Made by a program: the position numbers and the translations under genes. From Rhodopseudomonas palustris (GTDB taxonomy: Bacteria; Pseudomonadota; Alphaproteobacteria; Rhizobiales; Xanthobacteraceae): 64,000 bases of DNA. The stretch spans positions 2,170,001-2,234,000 of the forward strand of contig NZ_CP140155.1 in NCBI RefSeq assembly GCF_034479375.1, read 5' to 3'. This document shows positions 1 to 10,300 of the stretch, piece after piece (position 1 is the stretch's first letter; every line of letters begins with the position of its first letter). The notes under the pieces were generated by a model. The model had not been told where the DNA came from. It did no database searches and saw only the letters and a program-made list of their open reading frames with translations.

Positions 1-1036
1 CGGTGTTGAACACCTGACACGCCGAGTTCTGCACGTCGTGCAGGAACGCCTGCTCTTCCGGAAGCCCTTTCCAGCCGCCCTTCACCGTGACGCGCCGGCC
101 GTCGGCCAGCACGAAGGCGGAGATGTCGAGCGCGTTGCCGAAGGCGTGTTCGGAGATGTGGGCGTTCGGATTGCCGTTCATGCCGCGGCACGAATAGGCC
201 GAGATCTGCTTGATCTCCACCACGGGCACGCCGAACCAGCGCATCGCCGAGGGCTGCACCGATTCCGCCAGCCAGCGGTCCAGCGCGGACACGATCGGAC
301 ACGCCAGCGTCGCCACCGGCTTGAGGGCAACCGGCCCGACCGAGCCAGTGATGTTGCCCTGCGCCGGACCGAGCCGCGGCAGCGGCCGCTGCGCATCGTC
401 GGGAGCGCGGCCGACGGGAGCGCGGCCGACGGGAGCCGGTGCGTAGTTCGGATCGCGCGTATAGCCGGTGACGTGCTCTGCCGGCGGACGATCGGCCGGC
501 GGCAGCGCGCCGTCGTTCGGCAGATCGATGTCGCGGCCGGCTTGTCCTACGCCGGGCGGCGTCAGCGACACCGGGCCGTTGTTGCTGCCATAGCCCGCGT
601 TTGAATTCACATAGCCTGTGTTCGAACCGCCATTACCGGAGGGCGTGGACCTGCCGTAGGCGGGCTGCTGCGATTGCTGTTGCGGATAACCGCGCGCCGG
701 CGCGGCATAGGAGGGCTGCGCGCCCGGCCAGCGCGGCTGCCGCGCGCCGCCGATTGCCGCCGGCGGACGCAGATCGTCGGCAAAGCCGATCGCACTAGTT
801 TCGCCGAGCGCCGCCACTTTCAAAGGGAACTCGGCGCCGCAAACTCCGGGTCCGGAAATCGGATCGACCCGGACCAGTTCGGGGCCCTCCTTGACGGCGC
901 CCGATTTCAGACAAGCGACTTCGGCCTCGGTCCGCCACGGTTCGCGTTCGGCGGTTTGAAACAATCCGCGTCCGCAACCAGCAAGCGACACAAGGACGAA
1001 GGAGCCGACGAGATACAAACGAACTCCGCGCGTCAT
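1..1036 (-). CDS. Extensin-like family lipoprotein (partial, C-terminus beyond window)
   Basis: About 345 codons are visible; the gene runs off the left edge, so its C-terminus is missing. It starts at ATG 1036 (MTRGVRLYLV). A signal peptide ends in a lipobox, L-A-G-C, with Cys21, so the product is probably a lipoprotein. A long Pro/Gln/Gly/Asn-rich linker follows, including a duplicated GRAPV unit. The folded part matches the extensin-like C-terminal domain of alphaproteobacteria: a CPIVSALDRWL segment, a SCRGMNGNP segment and an SEHAFGNALDIS segment, whose His and Asp resemble a zinc-peptidase-like site. The role is probably in the cell envelope; the substrate is unknown. The family call is by motif recognition. 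Confidence 0.8.
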   Translation of the reverse strand, partial: MTRGVRLYLVGSFVLVSLAGCGRGLFQTAEREPWRTEAEVACLKSGAVKEGPELVRVDPISGPGVCGAEFPLKVAALGETSAIGFADDLRPPAAIGGARQPRWPGAQPSYAAPARGYPQQQSQQPAYGRSTPSGNGGSNTGYVNSNAGYGSNNGPVSLTPPGVGQAGRDIDLPNDGALPPADRPPAEHVTGYTRDPNYAPAPVGRAPVGRAPDDAQRPLPRLGPAQGNITGSVGPVALKPVATLACPIVSALDRWLAESVQPSAMRWFGVPVVEIKQISAYSCRGMNGNPNAHISEHAFGNALDISAFVLADGRRVTVKGGWKGLPEEQAFLHDVQNSACQVFNT

Positions 1037-1108
1037 CCGCGCACAGTCCACCAATCTGATTAAAGAGAATTGAACGGTATCCGGTCAGCTTCGCTTAACC
1101 ATGCGAAA

Positions 1109-1128
1109 GCGGGGGCCGAAGCCCCCGC
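1109..1128 (-). terminator. Hairpin between the chemoreceptor and the extensin-like gene
   Basis: Perfect 8-bp GC stem (GCGGGGGC / GCCCCCGC) with a CGAA loop, 27 bp past the chemoreceptor stop on the minus strand. It is followed on that strand by TTTCGC, so the T-run is weak. It most likely ends the chemoreceptor transcript. Confidence 0.6.
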
Positions 1129-1155
1129 ATCGCCGGTCTGTTCGCGATCAGCCGA

Positions 1156-3114
1156 TCACGCGGCGCGGACTTCGCGCAGGAAGGTGTCGACCTGAGTCTT
1201 CAGGGTCTCGCCGGTCCGCGACAGTTCCGTCGCGGAGTCGACGACCTGGCCGGCCGCGATGCCGGTTTCGCGCGCGGCTTCGTGGACGCCGCCGATATTG
1301 TTCGAAACCTCGGTGGTGGACCGCGCAGCCTCGGCGACGTTGTGGGCGATCTCGCGCGTCGCGACGCCCTGTTCGCGCACCGCGCTGGCGATCGCGGTGG
1401 CGATCTCGTTGACCCGGCCGATGATGGTCGTGATGCCCTCGATCGCCGTCACCGAACTCTGCGTCGCGGTCTGAATCGATCCGACCTGGGAGGAGATTTC
1501 GTCGGTCGCTTTGGAGGTCTGTTCGGCGAGCGCCTTGACCTCGGCGGCGACGACTGCGAAACCGCGACCGGCGTCGCCGGCGCGTGCCGCTTCGATGGTG
1601 GCGTTGAGCGCCAGCAGATTGGTCTGCGCGGCGATGTCGCTGATCAGCGTCACCACTTCGCCGATCTTCTGCGCGGCTTCCGCAAGCCCCTTCACTTCTT
1701 CGTTGGTGCGCCCGGCCTGATTGGCCGCCTCGCTCGCGACGTTCGCCGACTGATCGACGTGCTTGCCGATTTCGTTGATCGAGGCGTCGAGTTCTTCGAC
1801 CGCCGCGGCGACCGCCTGCGCGTTCGAAGTCGCCTGCGACGAGGCGGCGGTGGCCGCCACGATCCGCTGTTCGGATTCCTTCGCCGTGCCGGCCATCGAA
1901 TCCGCGGTGCCGCGCAGTTCGGTGGCCGCCGAGCCGACCAGTTCGACCACGCTGCCGACGCTCGACTCGAACCGCGCCGCCAGTTCGAGCATCGCCTGTC
2001 GTCGTTCATTCTCGTGGGCGACGCGCTGCTGATCCTGCGAGGCGCGCAGCCGTTCGGTCTCGAGCAGGCTTTCCTTGAACACTTCGACGGTACGGGCCAT
2101 CGAGCCGACCTCGTCGCGCCGGGCGCAGCCGGGGACTTCGACCGCGTGGTGGCCCTGGCTGATTTCCCGCATCGCGCCTTCCAGCGCCCGGATCGGCTTC
2201 GCCATGCCGCGGCCGAGCCAGAATGCGATCGCCATCGCGGCCAGCGCCGCGCCGAGCGTCGCCAGCCCGAGCCACTGCAGCGCGCTCGCCGTCAGCGCGG
2301 CGTAGGCGCTGGCGTCGCGCACGATCTGCAGCACCGCGACGGGGTTGCCGGAGAAGTTCTTGATCTGGCCGAAGGTCACGCCGGTGGCCTTGCCGCCGAG
2401 TTCCTGCTTGCGGATCACCAGTTCGCCGGACATCGCGCGGCGAACTGCATCGGCGTCCGGAGTCAGGCCGGAGATCGACGAGGCAATGACATTGGTGCTC
2501 TCGCCGGTGGGCTGTAGAATCGCAACGTCCACCCCGAACCGCGACTTCATCCGCTCGACGAAATTCTGGCCGAACGGCGCGCCGATATCCATCGTCCCCA
2601 CCAGCCCTTTGCTGTCGACGATCGGCGCCGTGCCGAACACGGTGAGGTTGTCGCGGCCGGGCTCGATGCCGCCCTCGGAGCGTGAATTGGCCAGCGCATC
2701 CACCACCATCTTGCGACGGTTGGCGACGTTGTCGCCGAACGCATCCGGCTTGTGGACGCGGGCGAATGTCGTGGACGGCGGAACCTGGATGGTGATCAGG
2801 TTGAGGCCGCGCGGGGCGAGCTTGCCGTGAGCCTCCTTCAACAGCGCGATCGTGGCGTCGCGATCGCCGGAGCGAATCGAGTCCTTGACCGATTGCATCG
2901 CCGCGAGGGTTTCGCTGAGCGCCAGCGTGGTGCGGGTTTCCGCCTCGATCGCGCCGGACAGGTTGGCGTAGTCCGAGCGAAGCTCCCGCTCCAGCGCAAC
3001 ATCGATGGTTTCTTGCTGCCGCCAGAAGCTGAAGCCTGCCAGCATGGCGCACGATCCGATGGCCACCAGCGTGATCGCCACGATCATCCGCGCCGAAATC
3101 GATCTCAGCATCAA
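1156..3114 (-). CDS. Methyl-accepting chemotaxis protein with periplasmic dCache_3-type sensor
   Basis: 652 aa transmembrane chemoreceptor. TM1 is at about residues 10-30. The periplasmic sensor (about 31-275) carries the HKPDAFGDN...RRKMV and GIEPGRDNL signatures typical of the double-Cache dCache_3 family. TM2 is at about 277-300, HAMP at about 301-355, and a long coiled-coil signalling domain follows to the C-terminus. The conserved hairpin tip reads [17 protein letters not shown] followed by [10 protein letters not shown], the CheA/CheW contact site. There is no C-terminal CheR-tethering pentapeptide. The ligand cannot be read from sequence. It stands alone without che genes in the window. 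Two adjacent ATGs (3114 and 3111) are both possible starts. Confidence 0.93.
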   Translation of the reverse strand: MMLRSISARMIVAITLVAIGSCAMLAGFSFWRQQETIDVALERELRSDYANLSGAIEAETRTTLALSETLAAMQSVKDSIRSGDRDATIALLKEAHGKLAPRGLNLITIQVPPSTTFARVHKPDAFGDNVANRRKMVVDALANSRSEGGIEPGRDNLTVFGTAPIVDSKGLVGTMDIGAPFGQNFVERMKSRFGVDVAILQPTGESTNVIASSISGLTPDADAVRRAMSGELVIRKQELGGKATGVTFGQIKNFSGNPVAVLQIVRDASAYAALTASALQWLGLATLGAALAAMAIAFWLGRGMAKPIRALEGAMREISQGHHAVEVPGCARRDEVGSMARTVEVFKESLLETERLRASQDQQRVAHENERRQAMLELAARFESSVGSVVELVGSAATELRGTADSMAGTAKESEQRIVAATAASSQATSNAQAVAAAVEELDASINEIGKHVDQSANVASEAANQAGRTNEEVKGLAEAAQKIGEVVTLISDIAAQTNLLALNATIEAARAGDAGRGFAVVAAEVKALAEQTSKATDEISSQVGSIQTATQSSVTAIEGITTIIGRVNEIATAIASAVREQGVATREIAHNVAEAARSTTEVSNNIGGVHEAARETGIAAGQVVDSATELSRTGETLKTQVDTFLREVRAA

Positions 3115-3325
3115 AGGTCCCCTTGCCCTGCATCGCCGAACGCCGCCGCGTCGGCCGGTACCCGGTTATCCTGTAATTCGAGAGGTAAAACATTGTATTA
3201 ACGCGTTAAGTATTCGCGATCGGCTATTCCTTGAATCCGACGCAACAATCGGCGGGTAAGGTTGATCAGTTAGGTTAAGCGCGCAATTGCGTTGACCGCG
3301 CCGTCGCCGATGGTCAATTGGCGGC

Positions 3326-3562
3326 ATGATCAAGGACGACGATTACGAACTCGATAGCTCTGGAAACAGGGTGCTGATCGGTCTCTCGTCGGAAGAAACC
3401 GCCGAGTTCTTCCGGCTGGACGAGATCATCGCCAAGAGCGGACCGCCGCCGGGCGGCAATGAGGAATGGTACCGACCCGAGGACCGCCGCTGGCTCGAAC
3501 TCTACGAAAAGCACGAATCCGCCCGCCGCCCGTTTCTCAAGAGCAGCAAGACCATGCATTGA
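3326..3562 (+). CDS. Small acidic conserved-looking protein of unknown function
   Basis: 78 aa with no signal peptide and no membrane segment. The N-terminus is acidic (MIKDDDYELDSSGN), the middle reads SSEETAEFFRLDEII, and the C-terminal half is charged (EEWYRPEDRRWLELYEKHE) and probably helical. Composition and codon use look coding, and it is the only plausible gene between the chemoreceptor and the first autotransporter. I do not recognise the family. It is transcribed divergently from the chemoreceptor. Confidence 0.6.
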   Translation: MIKDDDYELDSSGNRVLIGLSSEETAEFFRLDEIIAKSGPPPGGNEEWYRPEDRRWLELYEKHESARRPFLKSSKTMH

Positions 3563-3616
3563 GAAGGTGCGGATCGACGCCGGGCTCCGGCGCCGCAATG
3601 ACAGGCGTTCGAACGA

Positions 3617-6600
3617 TCACCAGGCGTAGCGCAGCACGCCCTTGCCCGCATAGCTGCGGGTGACGTCGGAGAATTCGCCTTCGAAGGCGGCCGCGACCGA
3701 GAAGCCGTTCAACCAGTTCACCTCGGCGGACACCGTCGTCAGCGCCGCATCCCGCGCCGGACGCGCGCCGTTCACGACGAAACTCGCACCGGGCAGCGCC
3801 TGGAACGTCGCCGCGATCGAGCGTTCGACGTCGAAATCGTGCGCCCAGGCCGCCCGTCCGCGCAGCGTCAGCAGCACGCCATCCAGCGCAAACGACTTGT
3901 CGCTGCGCAGGCCGATCTCGCTGCGCGTCGTGGTTGCGGTCTTCGCAGCATAGTCGAGCGCGAACACGCCGTTGCCGCTCACGGTCTGCTCCGCATAGGC
4001 CGGCAGATCGAACGCGGTGACCTGCCCGGCGGCATAGGGCGTCAGGCCGATGCCGCCAATCAGCGGCGCGACGAAGCGGTGGCCGGCTTCGACGCGGGCG
4101 GAGTAAGCGTTGGCGTTGAAGTTGGCACGCAACTGATTGATCCCGCCGACGCCGAGTGTCCGCTCGGTGGTGATGTCCTGCCAGCCATAGGCGGCTGCGG
4201 CGGTGAGATAGAAGGCGCCAACGCGGTGGCGGACGAAGCCGCCGGCCTGGATCAGGTCGGAGCGGCCGGAGCCCAGGCCGCCGGACAGGCCGAAACTGGT
4301 CGCGCCGCCGGCCATCGCGAAGCCGGCGACGGTCTGCGGCGACAGCCAGTAATCCGCGCCGGCGGCAATGCCGTAGAGCCGGCTGGTCGAGGTCGCGGAG
4401 CCGAGCGTCGCATTGCCGTCGGTGGTCTGCGAACCGCCGAAGCCCGCGCCCCAACTGACCCAGCGCGGTTCGAACGTCGGCTTCACCGCTTTGATGATGA
4501 TCGCGTGGGCGTCATGCGCCGAGCCGCCGCGGCCGGCGGTGCCACCCGCCGCGTAGGACATCGCGACCGGCGTCTGATCCGCCGGCCCGCGGCCGTTGCT
4601 GAACGGATCGGTCAGCACGCCCATGAACATGCCCATCGCGTTGAACGTCGACTGCTGTGCCCCGGTCGGCGTCTCGCCCGACGCAGCGCTCAGCCCGGCC
4701 GGGCCGAGCGCGCCGAACACGATCGGGATGCTGCCGTTGCGCGCGAAATAACCACTCAGCGCGTTGGCGACCTGAGTCTGGTTGCCGTTGAGGCCGCTGT
4801 TGATGACGGGCGGCGTCGGTGACGGCTCCGGGGTCGGCGGCGTCGGCGTGTAGTCGAGCACCAGATTGAGATAGGCGTTGTTGGCATCGTAGCCGAGACT
4901 CGACTTGAAGCCGGACGGCAGGTTGGTGTTGACCAGCGCGCCAAAAGTGCCGACCACTCCGCCGGTGGCGTTGACGATGGTGTATTGCCGCTCGACATAG
5001 CCGCCGCTGGCGAACGACGCGTTCACCGTCGCGCCACCCAGCGTCGCGGTGCCGCTGACATTGGTGCGGTCGGCACTGCTCGGCGACACCTCGACCATGT
5101 AGCTCGACGCCGCGGTGAAGACGAGGTTGCCGCTCACATTCAGCGTGCCGATCGAATTGCCCGGCGCCAGCGCGCCGCCGTTGATCAGCGTGGTGCCGAC
5201 CGTGCCGGTGCCGCCGAGCGCCGCCCCTGCGTTCACCGTCGTCAACGACGACGACGCGATCGAGCCGTTGACGCTGAGCGTGCCGGCATCGACCGTGGTG
5301 GCGCCCGTATAGCTGCTGAGGCCCGTCAGAGACAGGTCGCCGGCGCCGCGCTTGACGACTTGGCCGCCTCCGGAAATCACGCCGCCGAAGCTCGTGGCGT
5401 CGGAGCGATTGAACGCGAGCGTAGCGTTGTTGCTGACGTTGCCGACGATCGAGCCCGAGGTACCGCCGTCGCCGATCTGCAGCGTGCCGCTGGAGACGGT
5501 CGTGCCCCCGGAGTAAGTATTGGTCCCGGTCAACGTGAAAACGCCACTGCCGACGCTGCCGCCGAAGCTGATCAGATTGCCGGTGCCGGAAATCGCGCCA
5601 CTGAAAGCATGGGCGTCCGAGCGGGCGAACTCCAGCGTCCCGTTGTTGACGACGTCGCCGACGATCGATCCCGCGGTGCCGCCACTGCCGATCTGCAAGA
5701 AGCCGCCACTGATGGTGGTGCCGCCGGTGTAGGTGTTCTCGCCGAACAGGAGCAGCGCGTCGCTGCCGAGCTTGGTGACGCTGCCGGTGCCCGAAATCAC
5801 CCCGCCGAAGCCGATTGCATCAGACCGATTGAACACCAGCGCTGCGTTGTTGGTGATGTTGCCGGTGATCGACCCGGTGGTGCCGCCGCTGCCGATTTGC
5901 AGCGTGCCGTTGCTGATCGTGGTGCCGCCGGTGTAGGTGTTGGCCCCCGTCAGCGTCAGCGTGCCGCCGGCGAGTTTGACCAGCTCTCCGCTGCCGGAGA
6001 TCACGCCACCGAAGCCGATCGCGTCCGAACGATTGAATTGGAGCACGCTGTTGTTGACGACGTCGCCCACGATCGAACCGCTGGTGGCGCCGTTGCCGAC
6101 CCGCAGCGTGCCCGAAGAAATCGTGGTGCCGCCCGTATAGGTGTTGTTGCCGAGCAGCGCGAGGATGCCGCCCCCGCGCTGGACCAGTTCGCCGCTGCCG
6201 GAGATCACGCCGCCGAGGCTGGTGCCGTTGCTGAGATCGACGGCCAGCGTCGCATTGTTGATGATGTCGCCGATGATGGAGCCGTTCAAGCCGCCATTGC
6301 CGAGCTGCAGCGTGCCGCCCGATATCGTGGTGCCTCCGGAGTAGAAATTGTTCCCCGTCAGCGTCAGCGTTCCGGTCCCGGTCTTGACCAGCGCGAATTG
6401 CGAGTCGCCGTCGCTGAACGTGCCCGAGAATTCCGTGGAGGTGTTCAGGCTGCCGATACTCAAGCTCTGGACCGGGACGCCGGCCGCGATGGCCGCCACC
6501 GTCCCGCTGCCCGACAGCGATCCGATCGATATCGAGCCTGAGGTCGTCCGCAGCCCCATGCTGCCGTCATTCTCGATTGCGGCGGTTCCTCCGGACGAAG

Positions 6601-7132
6601 TCTGGCTGAAAATCAGAGTACCACCCAGGTTCCTGATGGTCGCATTGCCCGCGGTGCTGAAGCCCACGAAGTCGATCTGGCTGCCGGAACCGATGAGGAA
6701 TTCCTGGGCGTTGCCGGAGTTGTTGACGATGCCGGCGCCGCTCATATTGAGCTGCCCGCCGGATGCGACTCCGATCGTGTAGGTCGGCGTCCCTGCATCG
6801 AACGTGAAGCCGGCCGGGCTGCGGATGGTCGTCAGCACCACCGACGTCGGCGCGCCGTTGCTGGTGAACGTTGCCGTCGCACCGGCGTCGGGCACAACCG
6901 GGCCGCTCCAGTTCGAAGCCGTGTCGTAGTCCTGGCTCGTCGCGCCGGTCCAGACCTGCTGGGCATGCGCAGTCTGGGCGACCGACAACAAAGCCGTTGT
7001 GGCCATCAGCGCCGACACAACAACCTGCCGCCGCCCACGAATTCGAATCAGCTCGGCCGCCTTAAGCCGCGACCCCCGGTCGTCGGCAGTTCGCCGATAT
7101 TGCAATTCACACCTCGTCACCTCGCGGGCCAC
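3617..7132 (-). CDS. Autotransporter with beta-strand repeat passenger (paralogue A)
   Basis: 1171 aa type V secreted protein. An extended signal region ends near AQTAHAQQ. The passenger is Gly/Ser/Thr/Asn-rich and contains five tandem units of about 68 residues (204 bp), each beginning N-x-Y-[ST]-G-G-T-T-[IV]-S and containing GGVISG, the autotransporter-associated beta-strand repeat. It then has an APGNSIGTLNVSGN segment, a Pro-rich linker (YTPTPPTPEPSPTPP) and a C-terminal beta-barrel of about 280 residues ending in the aromatic residue typical of outer-membrane proteins (LRYAW). The last approximately 520 residues closely match the neighbouring paralogue, and 561 bp of the barrel are identical in DNA. 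Passenger function is unknown; adhesion is likely for the family. A GTG/ATG closer to the signal peptide could be the true start. Confidence 0.92.
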   Translation of the reverse strand: MAREVTRCELQYRRTADDRGSRLKAAELIRIRGRRQVVVSALMATTALLSVAQTAHAQQVWTGATSQDYDTASNWSGPVVPDAGATATFTSNGAPTSVVLTTIRSPAGFTFDAGTPTYTIGVASGGQLNMSGAGIVNNSGNAQEFLIGSGSQIDFVGFSTAGNATIRNLGGTLIFSQTSSGGTAAIENDGSMGLRTTSGSISIGSLSGSGTVAAIAAGVPVQSLSIGSLNTSTEFSGTFSDGDSQFALVKTGTGTLTLTGNNFYSGGTTISGGTLQLGNGGLNGSIIGDIINNATLAVDLSNGTSLGGVISGSGELVQRGGGILALLGNNTYTGGTTISSGTLRVGNGATSGSIVGDVVNNSVLQFNRSDAIGFGGVISGSGELVKLAGGTLTLTGANTYTGGTTISNGTLQIGSGGTTGSITGNITNNAALVFNRSDAIGFGGVISGTGSVTKLGSDALLLFGENTYTGGTTISGGFLQIGSGGTAGSIVGDVVNNGTLEFARSDAHAFSGAISGTGNLISFGGSVGSGVFTLTGTNTYSGGTTVSSGTLQIGDGGTSGSIVGNVSNNATLAFNRSDATSFGGVISGGGQVVKRGAGDLSLTGLSSYTGATTVDAGTLSVNGSIASSSLTTVNAGAALGGTGTVGTTLINGGALAPGNSIGTLNVSGNLVFTAASSYMVEVSPSSADRTNVSGTATLGGATVNASFASGGYVERQYTIVNATGGVVGTFGALVNTNLPSGFKSSLGYDANNAYLNLVLDYTPTPPTPEPSPTPPVINSGLNGNQTQVANALSGYFARNGSIPIVFGALGPAGLSAASGETPTGAQQSTFNAMGMFMGVLTDPFSNGRGPADQTPVAMSYAAGGTAGRGGSAHDAHAIIIKAVKPTFEPRWVSWGAGFGGSQTTDGNATLGSATSTSRLYGIAAGADYWLSPQTVAGFAMAGGATSFGLSGGLGSGRSDLIQAGGFVRHRVGAFYLTAAAAYGWQDITTERTLGVGGINQLRANFNANAYSARVEAGHRFVAPLIGGIGLTPYAAGQVTAFDLPAYAEQTVSGNGVFALDYAAKTATTTRSEIGLRSDKSFALDGVLLTLRGRAAWAHDFDVERSIAATFQALPGASFVVNGARPARDAALTTVSAEVNWLNGFSVAAAFEGEFSDVTRSYAGKGVLRYAW

Positions 7133-7317
7133 GACCGAGCCCGCTTCGTGAATCAGCCTACAGGTTCACAATTGGGATGAACAGGTTGGCGGCGCCGCTT
7201 TGCGACAAAGTCGCATCGGGTGTGGATATGAGGCCACAGACGTTCCCGTTTTCGGAACCGTATTTCGTTCTACGGCATACTCGTTCGCGCGGTTCGAACC
7301 GAGCGCGCGGCGCACGA

Positions 7318-10300
7318 TCACCAAGCGTAGCGCGCCACGCCCTTGCCCGCATAGCTGCGGGTGACGTCGGAGAATTCGCCTTCGAAGGCGGCCGCGACCG
7401 AGAAGCCGTTCAACCAGTTCACCTCGGCGGACACCGTCGTCAGCGCCGCATCCCGCGCCGGACGCGCGCCGTTCACGACGAAACTCGCACCGGGCAGCGC
7501 CTGGAACGTCGCCGCGATCGAGCGTTCGACGTCGAAATCGTGCGCCCAGGCCGCCCGTCCGCGCAGCGTCAGCAGCACGCCATCCAGCGCAAACGACTTG
7601 TCGCTGCGCAGGCCGATCTCGCTGCGCGTCGTGGTTGCGGTCTTCGCAGCATAGTCGAGCGCGAACACGCCGTTGCCGCTCACGGTCTGCTCCGCATAGG
7701 CCGGCAGATCGAACGCGGTGACCTGCCCGGCGGCATAGGGCGTCAGGCCGATGCCGCCAATCAGCGGCGCGACGAAGCGGTGGCCGGCTTCGACGCGGGC
7801 GGAGTAAGCGTTGGCGTTGAAGTTGGCACGCAACTGATTGATCCCGCCGACGCCGAGTGTCCGCTCGGTGGTGATGTCCTGCCAGCCATAGGCGGCCGCA
7901 GCGGTGAGATAGAAGGCGCCGATGCTGTGGCGCACGAAGCCGCCGACCTGCACCAGATCGGAGCGACCGGAGCCGAGCCCGTCGGCGAGGCCGAAACTGG
8001 TTGCGCCGCCGGCCATCGCGAAGCCGGCGACGGTCTGTGACGACAGCCAGTAGTCGGCGCCGGCGGCGATGCCGTAGAGCCGGCTGGTCGAGGTCGCGGA
8101 GCCGAGCGTCGCATCGCCGTCGGTGGTCTGCGAACCGCCGAAGCCCGCGCCCCAACTGACCCAACGCGGTTCGAACGACGGCTTCACCGCTTTGGTGATC
8201 ATCGCGTGGGCATCGCGCACGGAGCCGCCGCCCGCGTAGGACATCGCGACCGGCGTCTGATCGCCAAGCCCGCGACCGTTGCTGAACGGATCGGTCAGCA
8301 CGCCCATGAACATGTTCATGGCGTTGAACGTGGTCTGCTGAACGCCGGTCGGCGTCTCGCCCGCCGCAGCGCTCAGCCCGGCCGGACCGAGCGCGCCGAA
8401 CAAGATCGGGATGCTGCCGTTGCGCGCGAAATATCCGCTCAGCGCGTTGGCGACCTGGGTCTGGTTGCCGTTGAGGCCGCTGTTGATCGGCAGCGGCGAC
8501 GGCGTGGGTGTTGGAGTCGGTGTCGGCGTAGGCGTAAAGTCCAGCACCAGATTGAGATAAGCGTTGTTGGAATCGTAGCCCAGACTCGACTTGAAGCCCG
8601 ACGGCAGATTGCTGTTCACCACCGACCCGAACGTGCCGACGATGCCGCCGGCGGCATTGAGGATGGTGTATTGCCGCTCGACATAGCTGCCGCTGGCGAA
8701 GATCGCGTTGACCGTCGCGCCGCCGAGCGTCGCGGTGCCGCTGACGTTGGTGCGGTCGGCGCTGGTGGGCGACACCTCGACCATGTAGCTCGACGCCGCG
8801 GTGAAGACGAGATTGCCGCTCACATTCAGTGTGCCGATCGAATTGCCCGGCGCCAGCGCGCCGCCATTGATCGATGTGTTGCCGACCGTGCCGGTGCCGC
8901 CCAGCGTGCCGCCGGCATTGACCGTGGTCAGCGACGAGGTTGCGATCGAGCCGTTGACGCTGAGCGTGCCGGCATTGACCGTGGTGGCGCCCAGATAGGT
9001 GTTGATCCCGGACAGGGTCTGGTGGCCGCCATTGAGAATGACGCCGCCGGTCGGCGCGCCGAAATCCGTCTTGATGATGCCGGCGAAATCCGATGCCGCG
9101 TTGGCGATCACCAGATTGTTGTTGTGCAGGGTGACGATGCTGCCGGCGACGCCGCGCAGCGCCTGAACCGTGGCGTCTCCGCCGGCATTTTGGCTCGCCA
9201 GCGTGACGCCGCTGGCGGCGAGATTGACCTCGCTGGAGGCCGCGATGGCGCTGACATGTCGAAGGTCCAGCGTGGCCGACGCCGAGCTGAGCGTGGTCGG
9301 GCCGCTATAGGTGTTGACGCCGAACAACCTGAGCGACGAATTTTGCCCGACGGTCAGGCCGCCGCTGCCGTCGATGACGCCGTTGAAGTTGGAGCCGAAA
9401 ACAAAGTCGGTGCGCTGGACCGTCAGCGTGCGGCTGCCGAGATGGACCGCCGTGCCGTTCTGGCCCTGCAAGCTCTTGATCGAGATGCCGGCGTTGGCCC
9501 CGGAAATGTCCAGCGTCGTATTGGCCTGCAAGGTGACGCCTGCACCGCTGAAGTCGGCCGCGCCGGTCAATGCCAGCGTACCCGCATTGATCTGGATGGC
9601 GCCAGCGCTCGGGCCGGTACCGCTGAAGCTGAAGGTGCCGGTGCCTTCCTTGATGGCGCTTAGCGTGCCAATGAAATTTCCGGTGAAGCTGGTGGACGCA
9701 TTGTCGCCACCGAAACTGAAGGCGTGGCCACCTCCAAGATTCACATTGCCGGCGCCCGCCAGCGATGCCACGGTCTGTTGTGTATTGGTGAGGTCGAGCG
9801 TCGCACCGGCGGCAATCGTCAGCGCCGAGGCGCTGCTGAGCACGTTGTTGGCGCCGGTCTGCAGCGTACCGTTGAGGATGGTCGTCGCGCCGCTATAGGT
9901 GTTGGCGCCGGACAGGACCAGCGTGCCGGTGCCGGACTTGTTGACCACGCCGGTGCCGGAAATCACGCCGCCATAGGCCGTCGTATCGGAGCGGGTGAAG
10001 GTCAGCGTGCCGCTGTTGACGATGTCGCCGGTGATCGAGCCGAGGGTGCCGCTGTCGCCGACCGTCAGGAGCGCGCCGGCATTGATCTGCGTGCCGCCGC
10101 TATAGGTGTTGGCGCCGGTCAAGGTGTTGAATCCGCCGGAGACGAGCATCTGGCCGGCGCCGCTGATCGCGCCGCTGATGGTGCCGCCTCCCATGGTCGC
10201 CAGGATCCCCAGCGCGACATCGGTCGCGACCGAGCCGGAGTCGAGGAACAACGAATTCGTCGCGATGGCGCCCGCCCCGGTCACGGTGGACCCGCTCCCG

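Noticed and set aside
4985..6541. A 518-codon plus-strand frame across the autotransporter A passenger
   Set aside because: It is the complement of the repeat-rich passenger; its own periodicity simply mirrors the 204-bp repeats.
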